From an uncultured Cetobacterium sp. (lineage in GTDB: Bacteria; Fusobacteriota; Fusobacteriia; Fusobacteriales; Fusobacteriaceae): a DNA stretch of 64,000 bases. Below the pieces are notes generated by a model, which saw only the letters and a program-made list of their open reading frames with translations, was not told where the DNA came from and did not search any database. The position numbers were made by a program, and so were the translations under genes. Below are positions 1 to 8,741 of this stretch, piece by piece; the first letter of the stretch is position 1, and every line of letters starts with the position of its first letter. The stretch covers positions 1 to 64,000 of the forward strand of contig NZ_CAMTIK010000010.1 of the NCBI RefSeq assembly GCF_947072685.1. The letters are read 5' to 3'.

Positions 1-404
1 GAGACACAGTATCTTAAAATCCATCCAACAACTATGGAATATCCAATTGCAATAGCAAGAGAACCCACAACTGGAATCATACCAATAGCAGTTCCCCCTT
101 TTAATCCTCTCTGTTTAAAGGCTTTTTCAAAAGCCCCAAGAGGACCTGTTCCCATAGAACGCCCAAGCGTCATTTCACCGATAACTCCAGTAAATCCTAT
201 AACTAGGATAAAGAAAAAATATGGGATAAGAAAGGCTGCCCCTCCAAACTGTCCAACTCGATATGGAAACATCCAAATATTTCCCATGCCCACAGCTGAA
301 CCTATACAAGCTAGTATGAAACCAAATTTTGATTTAAATCCATCCCGACTATTCTCATTGATTAGGTCATTTTTTATTTCTATACTATTTTCAATATTCT
401 CCAT
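1..404 (-). CDS. NSS-family sodium-dependent amino acid transporter, N-terminal part (runs off the window)
   Basis: This is the first 134 codons of an inner-membrane transporter; the gene continues past the window edge. The start at 404 follows a CGGAGG site by a few bases. After a polar N-tail of about 23 residues comes the neurotransmitter:sodium symporter signature around residues 35-48 (GSAVGMGNIWMFPY), the unwound TM1 that binds Na+ and substrate in this family, followed by two further hydrophobic segments. It starts 17 bases after the tryptophanase stop, so the two form one operon. Bacterial NSS proteins next to tnaA are usually tryptophan or aromatic amino acid importers (TnaT type); tryptophan as substrate here is inferred from the neighbour, not visible in the sequence. 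Confidence 0.9.
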   Translation of the reverse strand, partial: MENIENSIEIKNDLINENSRDGFKSKFGFILACIGSAVGMGNIWMFPYRVGQFGGAAFLIPYFFFILVIGFTGVIGEMTLGRSMGTGPLGAFEKAFKQRGLKGGTAIGMIPVVGSLAIAIGYSIVVGWILRYCV

Positions 405-421
405 AAAACCTCCGTTATTGG

Positions 422-1819
422 TTATTTTTCAATAGGTTCAAGGGAAGCTTGGAAGTGACGTAATATAGGTGGTTCCCATGTGATTTGGTAGCCTCGTTGA
501 ATCTCGTGAGCTCTCTCTTTAATAGCTATTAGTGCATCGGCCATAATATCCACATGTGCTTGAGTATAAACTCTACGAGGGATAGCAAGCCGTGTAAACT
601 CAAAATCAGCTTTCAATTGTTCATTTGTATCGGGGTCATTTCCTAGCATATATGATCCGATATCACATGTTCTGATACCCGCCTCTTTATAGAGTTCAAC
701 AGCTAAAACTTGTCCCGGAAACTCATTGTAAGGAATATTTGGGAATATTTTAGAGGCGTCAACAAACACTCCATGCCCTCCAACAGGAGATTGATAAACT
801 ATTCCAGCATCATCTAAACGAGCTGCTAAATACTCCATCTGTCCAATTCTATATCTCAAAAAGTTTTCATCAATTCCTTCTAAAAGTCCAATAGCAAGAG
901 CTTCTAAATCTCTACCTGAAAGACCTCCATAGGTTGTAAACCCTTCAAAACTTATACAGTTAGCTTTTATTTTTAAGATTATTTCAGCATTTTTAGTGGC
1001 ATCTTTGACACCTATTAAACCACCCATGTTAACGATAGTATCTTTTTTAGCTGACATTGTAAAGAAATCTCCATATGAGAAAATCTCTCTTACAATCTCT
1101 TTGATAGACATATTTTCACATCCGGGCTCATCTCTTTTTATGAAGAAAGCATTTTCGGCAAAACGAGCAGCATCGATATCAAGTGGAATATTATATTTTT
1201 TACAAAGAGCAGCCACCTCTCTAGTATTTTGTAAAGATACAGGTTGTCCACCCGCAGAGTTATTGGTGATTGTTAAAACAACAAGTCCAATTTTTTCAGG
1301 ACCATGCTCAAGAATCAATCTCTCCATTTTAGCAACATCCATATTCCCTTTAAATTTAGATCTCTTTGCTGGATCTTTGGCTTCGGGAACAACACAGTCC
1401 AGTGGACGAGCACCAGCTAAGATAACATGAGCTCTAGTTGTATCAAAGAACATATTTGAAATAGCAAATTGTCCCGGTTTTAAAAAAGTTGGGAAAAGAA
1501 CTTTTTCAGCAGCTCTTCCTTGGTGAACTGGTTGAATAAACTCATAACCAAAAACATCTTTGGCAGTATTTATAAGATTGAAGTAACTCGAAGCTCCTGC
1601 ATAAGCCTCGTCCCCTCTCATAACACCTGCCCACTGATCTTGACTCATAGCATTTGTACCAGAGTCTGTAAGCAGGTCAATATATACATCCTCCCCTTTT
1701 AAATTGAAAAGATTGTAGTTTGCTTCTTTGATTCGTTCAACTCTTTCCTCAGGTGTAGTCATTTTGATTGTCTCAACCATTTTAATTCTAAATGGTTCTG
1801 GAACATACTTGATAGCCAT
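422..1819 (-). CDS. tnaA: Tryptophanase (tryptophan indole-lyase)
   Basis: PLP-dependent cytoplasmic lyase that splits L-tryptophan into indole, pyruvate and ammonia. The 465 residues match the family length. The PLP lysine is in SAKKD at about 256-260 (second K). The close relative tyrosine phenol-lyase was considered. Two positions known to separate the families both favour tryptophanase: Asp126 in FFDTT, where phenol-lyases have Thr, and His455 in LRHF, where they have Phe. The motif near the C-terminus, DIGSYMLG, also resembles E. coli TnaA rather than phenol-lyase. The ATG at 1819 has a GGAGG site about 9 bases upstream; that site lies inside a structured leader (1826-1883). It is co-transcribed with the NSS transporter downstream. 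No TnaC-like leader peptide with a Trp codon is visible. Confidence 0.95.
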   Translation of the reverse strand: MAIKYVPEPFRIKMVETIKMTTPEERVERIKEANYNLFNLKGEDVYIDLLTDSGTNAMSQDQWAGVMRGDEAYAGASSYFNLINTAKDVFGYEFIQPVHQGRAAEKVLFPTFLKPGQFAISNMFFDTTRAHVILAGARPLDCVVPEAKDPAKRSKFKGNMDVAKMERLILEHGPEKIGLVVLTITNNSAGGQPVSLQNTREVAALCKKYNIPLDIDAARFAENAFFIKRDEPGCENMSIKEIVREIFSYGDFFTMSAKKDTIVNMGGLIGVKDATKNAEIILKIKANCISFEGFTTYGGLSGRDLEALAIGLLEGIDENFLRYRIGQMEYLAARLDDAGIVYQSPVGGHGVFVDASKIFPNIPYNEFPGQVLAVELYKEAGIRTCDIGSYMLGNDPDTNEQLKADFEFTRLAIPRRVYTQAHVDIMADALIAIKERAHEIQRGYQITWEPPILRHFQASLEPIEK

Positions 1820-1825
1820 AACGTT

Positions 1826-1883
1826 AATACCTCCGTTTTTAGTCTACCCCGGTCATCTGTGTTTCAGATAGGCGGACGGTATT
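1826..1883 (-). promoter_or_regulatory. Structured tnaA leader that can occlude the ribosome binding site
   Basis: Seen on the minus strand just before tnaA. The outer arms 1878-1883 (AAUACC) and 1826-1831 (GGUAUU) are perfectly complementary, and the second arm contains the last part of the GGAGG site of tnaA. Inside lies a 7-bp stem with one mismatch (GUCCGCCU with GGGUAGAC) topped by a perfect ATCTG/CAGAT hairpin with an AAACA loop at 1855-1869. This GC-rich block stands out in very AT-rich surroundings. I do not recognise a known riboswitch class. Regulation by occlusion of the ribosome binding site is an inference. Confidence 0.55.
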
Positions 1884-1919
1884 TCCTTTTTTAAATTCTT
1901 ATTAGAATCTTATTATAGC

Positions 1920-1949
1920 TATATACTTTATTTTAGATCGATTTGTCAA
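1920..1949 (-). promoter_or_regulatory. Promoter of tnaA operon
   Basis: A consensus -35 TTGACA (1944-1949) and a TATATA -10 (1920-1925) are separated by 18 bases on the minus strand. This would give a leader of about 95 bases ahead of tnaA that contains the whole structured element. Confidence 0.6.
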
Positions 1950-1962
1950 ATTTTTTATTATT

Positions 1963-2000
1963 AAAAAAGGACCAAGAGTGTAACTTCTCAGTCCTTTTTT
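1963..2000 (-). terminator. Terminator of the BglG/Mga-like regulator gene
   Basis: The arms AAAAAAGGAC and GTCCTTTTTT form a perfect 10-bp stem that ends in a T-run on the minus strand, directly after the stop at 2004. Confidence 0.85.
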
Positions 2001-2003
2001 AAC

Positions 2004-3401
2004 TTATATTGGAAACGGGAGGTTTATAAGCTCAACATTTTTAATAAAAACTCTCATTTTTTCAAGTGTTATTATCTTATCTTTTTTAGATTCAAAAGAA
2101 TGATATTTAAGATTGGAGAGAGTTATAGATTTTTTTATCTTAAATGGATATTTTTTTTCTAATTTATTTATAATATTTTCAATCAAGTGATTTGGGATAT
2201 TGTTATAGACTAAAAAATAGTCAAATTCATTTGGAATAGACTCTTTTTTAGAGAAGTTACACCAAAATATAACACTTTCATAAAAAGAAAATTTAGGTAA
2301 AATTTTAGATATCTCTTTTGTCATCTCAATAAAGTTTAAAGTTTTAAACTCATTTAAATCGAAGCTGAATTTTAAAAAATTGAAATCGTCTATCGAAAAG
2401 AGTTCTCTATACATACAAAGTTGAACCCAAGGAGCAATAAGTTTAAAATAGTTAGGGTTGTTATAGATATTTTTATCCAAAAATTTGTAGATAATTGGTC
2501 TGATTTGAGTACATATAGAGATCACTTCTTTGGGATATCTGTCGGATAGATTCAGCATATTGCTGATTCCGGAGAGTAAAAAAACAATGTTTTCTTTGGG
2601 AAGGTTTCCTAGTTCTGATTTTTTTAAATAGAGAAAAATTTTTTTAAAAGTAGATTCGTCGAAGGTAGAGTTGCTGTTATATTTACTGAGTTCTTTCAAA
2701 GGAATATCTTTTATCTTAGATTTCGCTGAACTTTGAGATGAAGTTGCCACCAAAGCTAGAAAGAAATATAGACTGTAGATGGAGAGTTTATGATTGAATG
2801 TTTCACAGAGTTTACCACAATCTTTTTTGAATTGGTATAAGCTCTCTACTCGAATATGCTTAATTAAAAGGGATCTAAACTTTGTCGGCAGAGTATCTTT
2901 TTCAATTAAAAGCTTAAAAAATATTGAGAAAGTCAAGGAATCAATAGTATTTTTAGAGGCGATTAGTTGAACTCCTTTAGTTGAAATTTTTAATTTAATG
3001 TTTTGACAATTTTGGCTAGAGTTGAGAAGAATTTTATTAACCTCAGCAAAATAGTAGTTTAATCCTCGTTTAGTAACCTCTAAATCTCGTGAAATACTTG
3101 ATATAGTCACATGCTTTTTCAATAAAATATTGAAGGCTATGTAATAGATTTTTTCATCTTTGGTAAACTCCTGTTTTTTTCGCAGATGTTGTTTTAAATT
3201 TTTTGAGTTATGAATTTTTAAAATAATGGAGTTTAAATTTAAATTTTTTTCATTTGGAGAGATCTCCTGATAGATATCGAAAATATAGTTTTTAACCTGC
3301 TGAGAACTTAATTTGAAAAATGGCAGGATATGTTCAAACGTTGTATTGTTGCTATTTTTTATTATATTTAAAATTTTAATATGATTGCTATTTATATACA
3401 A
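2004..3401 (-). CDS. BglG/Mga-like helix-turn-helix transcriptional regulator
   Basis: About 465 residues, cytoplasmic. Residues about 80-120 form a helix-turn-helix like that of BglG/Mga/LicR regulators (ISSISRDLEVTKRGLNYY), followed by a long, mostly helical middle and a C-terminal segment that could be a degenerate EIIB-like fold. The architecture matches the gene at 39849-41258, but the two proteins are strongly diverged. An upstream TTG at 3416 is possible, but the GGGGGGAG tract sits 5 bases before the TTG at 3399-3401, which I prefer. The gene is divergent from the autotransporter, with about 235 bases between them, so control of that gene or of the wider surface block is plausible but inferred. 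Base composition is very AT-rich, with many AAA/AAT codons. It has its own terminator. Confidence 0.7.
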   Translation of the reverse strand: MYINSNHIKILNIIKNSNNTTFEHILPFFKLSSQQVKNYIFDIYQEISPNEKNLNLNSIILKIHNSKNLKQHLRKKQEFTKDEKIYYIAFNILLKKHVTISSISRDLEVTKRGLNYYFAEVNKILLNSSQNCQNIKLKISTKGVQLIASKNTIDSLTFSIFFKLLIEKDTLPTKFRSLLIKHIRVESLYQFKKDCGKLCETFNHKLSIYSLYFFLALVATSSQSSAKSKIKDIPLKELSKYNSNSTFDESTFKKIFLYLKKSELGNLPKENIVFLLSGISNMLNLSDRYPKEVISICTQIRPIIYKFLDKNIYNNPNYFKLIAPWVQLCMYRELFSIDDFNFLKFSFDLNEFKTLNFIEMTKEISKILPKFSFYESVIFWCNFSKKESIPNEFDYFLVYNNIPNHLIENIINKLEKKYPFKIKKSITLSNLKYHSFESKKDKIITLEKMRVFIKNVELINLPFPI

Positions 3402-3638
3402 GATGACTCCCCCCAAGAAATCTATATTTAAAAAATTATATTTATTTAAATTAAGATACGGAGATTATTATTGTTTCCTTTTTAAAAATATTATGAAAAA
3501 AATTTTGAACTAAAAAAAAACTTTTCATAAAGACAAAGATAAAAAGTCAGAATACAATAGAATTGTCGAAAAATACACATAAACTTTTTACTTAAAAATG
3601 GGGAATCAAAATAACTTAATTATTTTAGGAGGTATTGT

Positions 3639-6600
3639 ATGAAGAATTTAAATGATACTTATTCTCTACTGAAAAGATTTTTGAAAAGAAAAACAAAAAT
3701 AACAGAAGCTTTATTAGTTGTATTTTTAATAACTGGGGGAGTGGGGTTTGCATACTCACCGGACACATATTCTCCAGATGAGCATCTAGTATTGGAGGCA
3801 TTCAATCCACACGGAATACATCTCGTGAATGGAAATGCGGAAACAGGGGAAACAATAGATTCTACTCATGGGAATTGGCTAGAAAATGTAGGTCTGATAA
3901 AAGGAACTACAAAAGCGGGAACACTTTCAACTCATGGCGGGAAAGTTATAAATACTGGAACAATAGACAGTTCTAATACTGGTGCGGGAATGGTAGCACT
4001 AGGAATAGGAAGAATGGATAATTCTCTAGCTTGGAATAGAGGGATAATAGAAAATACAGGAGACTATGGTATTTTAGCAGTGAATGGTGGAATAGGAATA
4101 AATACAGCCGGAGACTGGGAGACTACTCAAACAACGACTGGGAATCCTCCTACAAAAATTCAAACTACTTTTGGTAAGGGGCATGGAATAAAAAATGATG
4201 GAAACTATGGAATGGCGGCTTATGCTAACCATACTGCAATAGATTATGATAAATATGAGGATAATGATGAAAGAAGACCACAACCACCAAGTCAAAAGCC
4301 GTATTCAGCTCTGTATAACTCTGGATTAGTAGCGAATACTGGTGATTATGGAATGTATGTGGAAGCGGATGGAACAAATGTGGTTGGACCACCACCAACA
4401 TATACTGGAAATAACAATAATAATGTTACACCGATGGCGTTTGGAGTTAATACAGGTGGGATTTTAAATGAAACTCATGTGTATGCAAAAGATGAGCACG
4501 ATGGTGGACCAGGAGGAAGAGAAGGAAGACCAGATGAGGTAAAAAAATATAATACAGATACATATAAAACAGATGGTGGAGTAAAAAATGGTGGAGATAA
4601 TGGAATGGTAGCCAATGCTCAAAACGGTGGAATTGCAGGGCAATTAAACTTTGGATTGGTAGCCAATGGTGGAAATAACGGAATGGTGGCAAACGCTGAG
4701 GTAGGAGACAATGGAAATCCAACTGTAGCTTTTGTAGGAAATTTTGGTGGAACTGGAGAGTTCACTTATAGTAAAACTGATTATGAGTTAGAATATGGAA
4801 ATAATTCCAACAATACAAGACCAGCACCACCACAAGGAAATATAGTTGGAAATTTAAACGAAAGTTATGAGGTTTCAACAGAAAATGGAGTAAAAAATGG
4901 TGGAGACTACGGAATGGTAGCTTCAGCAAAAGGAGAGGGAGCAATAGCTTTAGCAGCCAACGCACCATATATACCTCTATTGGGAATGGTAGGTCAAGTT
5001 AATAATGGTGGGAATGGAGAAGATGAAGGATGTGACGCTCCAGATGTATTAGAGCCTTTAGGTCTACCAAGTATGGGATTAGTAGCCAATGGTGGAAATG
5101 TAGGAATGGGTGCATACGCTGTTGAAGGTGGAGTTGCAATAGCAGTAAACGCAGGATTTGATGCTGATTATAATATAGAATGGAGAGAGGAATATAATAA
5201 TGGTCATAGAAATAGACCGCATGGACCTCTATACTCTGAATTTGCATCTTCAGGAAGTGCAATAGGTGGAGTTCAAAATAGTGGAAACTATGGAATGGTA
5301 GCTCAATCTGATGTGGATAGTGTAGCTGTTGTAGCCAATTTAGGATTGGTAGCCAATGGTGGAGATTATGGAATGGTAGCGGATGGGCAAGAAGCTTGGG
5401 CAATAAATGCTGCTGGAGATATGGATTTATCTCTAGCGTATGGAAATCCTGATGGGAATTTGATACACCGTCCAAGAAATGGAGGACCTGAATCGCCATT
5501 ACCAGACTACGTGGATTTGACATTGTCAACTACAGGTGGAGTTCAAAATGGTGGAAATGTAGGAATGGCAGCATATAATGGTGGAGCAGCAGTGAACCTA
5601 GGATTAGTAGCTAATGGTGGAGATATAGGAATGATAGCTGATGGGACAGCTGTTGTAGGAGATGGAACAGAGAGAAGTTACGCTGTAAATACAGGTAGAG
5701 ATTTAAGTGTAGAGGGATCTATTATAGGAGTACGAGAGGAAGATAGAAATTCACAAAATAACTATGTGCCAGAGGCAAATCTATCACTTTTGGCAGCTGG
5801 CGGAGTAAGAAATGATGGAAACATAGGAATGGCAGCAACCAATGGAGGTCTTGCTGTAAATACAGGACTGGTAGCAAATAATGGTGATGTAGGAATGATA
5901 GCTACTGGAACGGGATCAGATGTTGTAAACCATCAATCTATTTTGGGTGCAATTCTAGCAGCTCATGCTGATGAGGATGGAATTTTAAGGGTTGAAGGAG
6001 AAATACCAGCAGAGTTACTTGAAAATCTAATTCACTTCCCAGATAGAGGATATGATTATACTGGTTCTTTAGCAGTTGGATTAGGAGATTATGGAGTTAG
6101 AAATAACGGTAATTTTGGAATGGCAGCTGAAAATGGAGGAATGGCATTAAATGCTGGTTTAGTTAAAAATACAGGAGACGTAGGTATGGTTGCTTACGAT
6201 AACTCTTTAGCTATAAACTGGGGTAGAGATTTAAGCACTGTGGATTTATTGAATACAATAAATGGTGGAGAGAATATGCCAGGAATTGTAGATGGAATAC
6301 TAAAAGGAATTGTAAATTTACATGGAGGTTACTTAGCTGACTTTGTGGGATCTGGATCAACAGATTTCTTAGGTTGGATAGAAACTTATGGTGGATTAAC
6401 TGATGCTGAAAAAGCGGATATCACAACTAAATATTCGAAAGATATATTGAAAGGTGGAATAGTTAACGACGGTAATATAGGTGCTTATGTGGCTGGAAAT
6501 TCAGCTTTTGTAAATCACGGTATTATTGATCCTCAAGGAACAAATCCAATAACAGATGCTGGAAAAGCAATTCTATCAGCTAATGGGTTAGATCCTAATT

Positions 6601-8573
6601 CAACTGAAAAGATAGCTATTATAGCAGGAGCAGGAGATAATACAATCTACCTAGGATCAGGATCAGAAATAACAGGTAGAGTAAACGGAGGTGGAGGAGA
6701 TAATACTCTTTACTTCATAGATTCAGTTGATCCTCACACTGGAAAAGTTCTTCAAGACAAGCAGTATGGAAAAATTGATGACTATAGTTTCAGTCATATC
6801 GTATTTGCCAAAAATGGCGTGAGAAATGAAGCTATTGATGGAAGTGGAGAAATCCTTAAAGATGTAGATGGAACCATATATGATAAAGGTGATGGTGTAA
6901 GTGAAGCTACATGGAAAGTGGATCAAGGAATAAAATTAAAACCACACTCTCAAAATATAATCAATGATTACAGTGTAAACGGTGATAATGTTATTACAAC
7001 AGATAAATTTAACAGTATCTATGTAGATGGAGAGCATATAGGTAGAGATAAAGAGTCTTCTAATGATCTGTTCAAAGGAAATGTTGAGTTTACAAAAGAT
7101 GGTAGTTTATTAAAACATGTAGGTAGAAATGTAACATCAACTCTAGCTGCAAACTCAATATCTTTAGATAAAGGAAGTAAAATCACTCAAAGAGCAATGG
7201 ATAACACATTCACTACAAATGCTAAGAGAATTGAGATAACAAATATATTTACAAATGGAGCACCTAGTGAAGTGACAAAAGTTGTGGATCAAAGTGGTCT
7301 TGTAATAGATGGAACACAGATGGGATCTGGAACACTATCTGAGGAGTATTTTGCAGCTCAGGGTATAACAGGTGGTCAAATTGAGGGATGGACTTCTAGA
7401 CATGAGTATGATGCTCAAACAGGAGACGTAACACTAATATTTGAAAGAGCTGGTGGAAATGGATTACAAGGTGGATATGCACAGAGTATAGACAGATATA
7501 CTCAGTCCAATGTAGATATCATAAATGCAAATCATATGAGAAATCAAGGTTATAACTATGCAAGAAAAGCTGCATTCTTAGCACCAGAAAAAACTGTGGT
7601 TCAAGAGGAAATTATATTCCCAGTACCACTATTAGATAAGGCTACACCAATGAAAGCAACAAGTAGTAAAGAGATAGTTGCAGTGCCTGAACCAGTGGTT
7701 CAATATGCTGAGGTAATAAATGAAACTGTTTATAATAATCTTCAATTTGCTGAAGTATTTGGAGACTTTGGAAAATATGACGGTGGATCTAGTTCTGAAT
7801 TTGATTATGATACTTGGGGAGTTACAGGGGCAACTTTCCATAGATTTGATTCAAACTGGCTAGCTGGAATTAGTTATGGATATGCTGGTTCAGATGTAGA
7901 TTATAAAACAGGAGAGGGAGGAAAAGAGGACGTAGATTCTTTAGGAATTGATGGATTTGTAACATATCAAAAAGATAGTTGGTTATTGACAGGAAACTTA
8001 GGGTATTCATGGAGTAAACATGATTTAACAAGAAAGGTTTTTGATAGAGATCATGTTGTTTTAGGAACAGCACCTGTTCAATCGTTGACAAGTGATTTTG
8101 ATTCACATTTAATCTCACTAGGGGCAGAGTTAGGATATCAATATAAATTTGATGATACCTCGTCTCTATATCCATATGTAGGATTAGACTATATGTGGTA
8201 TACAAGAGATGCTTATAAAGAGGATGGAGACTCAGCTTACGCTTTAGATTTAGACAAAGCTGATTTAAATACTCTTGTAAGTAAATTAGGATTGATGTAT
8301 GAGAAAACTTGGGATAAATTTGGAATGTTTGGAGATATCGGATGGCAACATTATTTTGATGATCCTAGTTCATTTAATGCAACTTTCTATAAAGGAAGTC
8401 CAGCATCATATGAAATTCCAGGTTTAGATATAGGTAAAGATGTAGGATATGTTAAAGTTGGAGCTACATATGACTTCAGTGAGCAATTGACTGGAGGAAT
8501 AGATTATACAGGAGCATTTAGAGACAGTGAAACAAGCAATAGAGTTGGGGTAAATGTAGTATATAAATGGTAG
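3639..8573 (+). CDS. Type Va autotransporter with glycine-methionine repeat passenger
   Basis: Secreted and displayed on the outer membrane; 1644 residues. There is an extended signal peptide: a charged tail of about 20 residues, then a hydrophobic stretch ending near GGVGFAYS (about residue 41), as in fusobacterial autotransporters. The passenger (about 42-1000) carries some 16 short repeats of the type NGG-D/N-x-x-GMxA, consistent with a beta-helix. A linker region follows. The C-terminal barrel covers about 1370-1644 with alternating aromatic beta-strands and ends in VVYKW, a classical outer-membrane C-terminus. No protease or lipase catalytic motif is visible, so an adhesin or structural role is likelier. 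An AGGAGG site stands 6 bases before the ATG. The gene is monocistronic with a strong terminator after it. The target or ligand cannot be read from the sequence. Confidence 0.88.
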   Translation: MKNLNDTYSLLKRFLKRKTKITEALLVVFLITGGVGFAYSPDTYSPDEHLVLEAFNPHGIHLVNGNAETGETIDSTHGNWLENVGLIKGTTKAGTLSTHGGKVINTGTIDSSNTGAGMVALGIGRMDNSLAWNRGIIENTGDYGILAVNGGIGINTAGDWETTQTTTGNPPTKIQTTFGKGHGIKNDGNYGMAAYANHTAIDYDKYEDNDERRPQPPSQKPYSALYNSGLVANTGDYGMYVEADGTNVVGPPPTYTGNNNNNVTPMAFGVNTGGILNETHVYAKDEHDGGPGGREGRPDEVKKYNTDTYKTDGGVKNGGDNGMVANAQNGGIAGQLNFGLVANGGNNGMVANAEVGDNGNPTVAFVGNFGGTGEFTYSKTDYELEYGNNSNNTRPAPPQGNIVGNLNESYEVSTENGVKNGGDYGMVASAKGEGAIALAANAPYIPLLGMVGQVNNGGNGEDEGCDAPDVLEPLGLPSMGLVANGGNVGMGAYAVEGGVAIAVNAGFDADYNIEWREEYNNGHRNRPHGPLYSEFASSGSAIGGVQNSGNYGMVAQSDVDSVAVVANLGLVANGGDYGMVADGQEAWAINAAGDMDLSLAYGNPDGNLIHRPRNGGPESPLPDYVDLTLSTTGGVQNGGNVGMAAYNGGAAVNLGLVANGGDIGMIADGTAVVGDGTERSYAVNTGRDLSVEGSIIGVREEDRNSQNNYVPEANLSLLAAGGVRNDGNIGMAATNGGLAVNTGLVANNGDVGMIATGTGSDVVNHQSILGAILAAHADEDGILRVEGEIPAELLENLIHFPDRGYDYTGSLAVGLGDYGVRNNGNFGMAAENGGMALNAGLVKNTGDVGMVAYDNSLAINWGRDLSTVDLLNTINGGENMPGIVDGILKGIVNLHGGYLADFVGSGSTDFLGWIETYGGLTDAEKADITTKYSKDILKGGIVNDGNIGAYVAGNSAFVNHGIIDPQGTNPITDAGKAILSANGLDPNSTEKIAIIAGAGDNTIYLGSGSEITGRVNGGGGDNTLYFIDSVDPHTGKVLQDKQYGKIDDYSFSHIVFAKNGVRNEAIDGSGEILKDVDGTIYDKGDGVSEATWKVDQGIKLKPHSQNIINDYSVNGDNVITTDKFNSIYVDGEHIGRDKESSNDLFKGNVEFTKDGSLLKHVGRNVTSTLAANSISLDKGSKITQRAMDNTFTTNAKRIEITNIFTNGAPSEVTKVVDQSGLVIDGTQMGSGTLSEEYFAAQGITGGQIEGWTSRHEYDAQTGDVTLIFERAGGNGLQGGYAQSIDRYTQSNVDIINANHMRNQGYNYARKAAFLAPEKTVVQEEIIFPVPLLDKATPMKATSSKEIVAVPEPVVQYAEVINETVYNNLQFAEVFGDFGKYDGGSSSEFDYDTWGVTGATFHRFDSNWLAGISYGYAGSDVDYKTGEGGKEDVDSLGIDGFVTYQKDSWLLTGNLGYSWSKHDLTRKVFDRDHVVLGTAPVQSLTSDFDSHLISLGAELGYQYKFDDTSSLYPYVGLDYMWYTRDAYKEDGDSAYALDLDKADLNTLVSKLGLMYEKTWDKFGMFGDIGWQHYFDDPSSFNATFYKGSPASYEIPGLDIGKDVGYVKVGATYDFSEQLTGGIDYTGAFRDSETSNRVGVNVVYKW
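3978..6490 (+). repeat. Repeat region in the autotransporter passenger (about 16 GM-type units)
   Basis: The coding motif NxG-D/N-x-GMxA recurs about 16 times (for example NGGDNGMVANA, NGGNVGMAAYN, NNGDVGMIATG), with irregular inserts of 15-90 residues. The inserts are rich in Pro, Asn and Asp and resemble surface loops. In many places two versions alternate: one after G-V/I-x-N, one after GLVAN. DNA copies such as GGTGGAGATTATGGAATGGT are similar enough to allow slippage or recombination. Confidence 0.8.
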
Positions 8574-8583
8574 TATAAAAAAG

Positions 8584-8615
8584 AACTGCTTGGTTTAAAA
8601 TCAAGCAGTTTTTTT
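8584..8615 (+). terminator. Terminator of the autotransporter gene
   Basis: AACTGCTTG and CAAGCAGTT form a 9-bp stem followed by a run of T, starting about 10 bases after the stop codon. Confidence 0.92.
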
Positions 8616-8741
8616 ATTAATAATATATAAATAATGAAAAAAATCAAAAAATATAAAAGGAAAAATTATAAAAAACAGAATAGAGTTGAAGATAAAAAAG
8701 ATAAATTAAATAAAAAAATTAAAACTATATGAGGGGGAAAT

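Noticed and set aside
34-435. Open frame on the plus strand at the window start
   Set aside because: It is antisense to the NSS transporter, whose minus-strand frame has the clear family signature and a ribosome binding site.
422-1819. Tyrosine phenol-lyase instead of tryptophanase
   Set aside because: Asp126 and His455 are the tryptophanase residues; phenol-lyases have Thr and Phe there.
1842-1859. TnaC-like leader peptide (five-codon frame MTGVD)
   Set aside because: No Trp codon, no ribosome binding site, and it sits inside the predicted stem.
4999-5529. Several long minus-strand frames under the autotransporter and DUF11 genes
   Set aside because: They are low-complexity shadows (rich in Leu/His or Val/Ile) of repetitive coding sequence and have no start signals.
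3978-6490. Possible CRISPR-like array
   Set aside because: The repeated units are coding, in frame, irregularly spaced and part of a signal-peptide/barrel protein.
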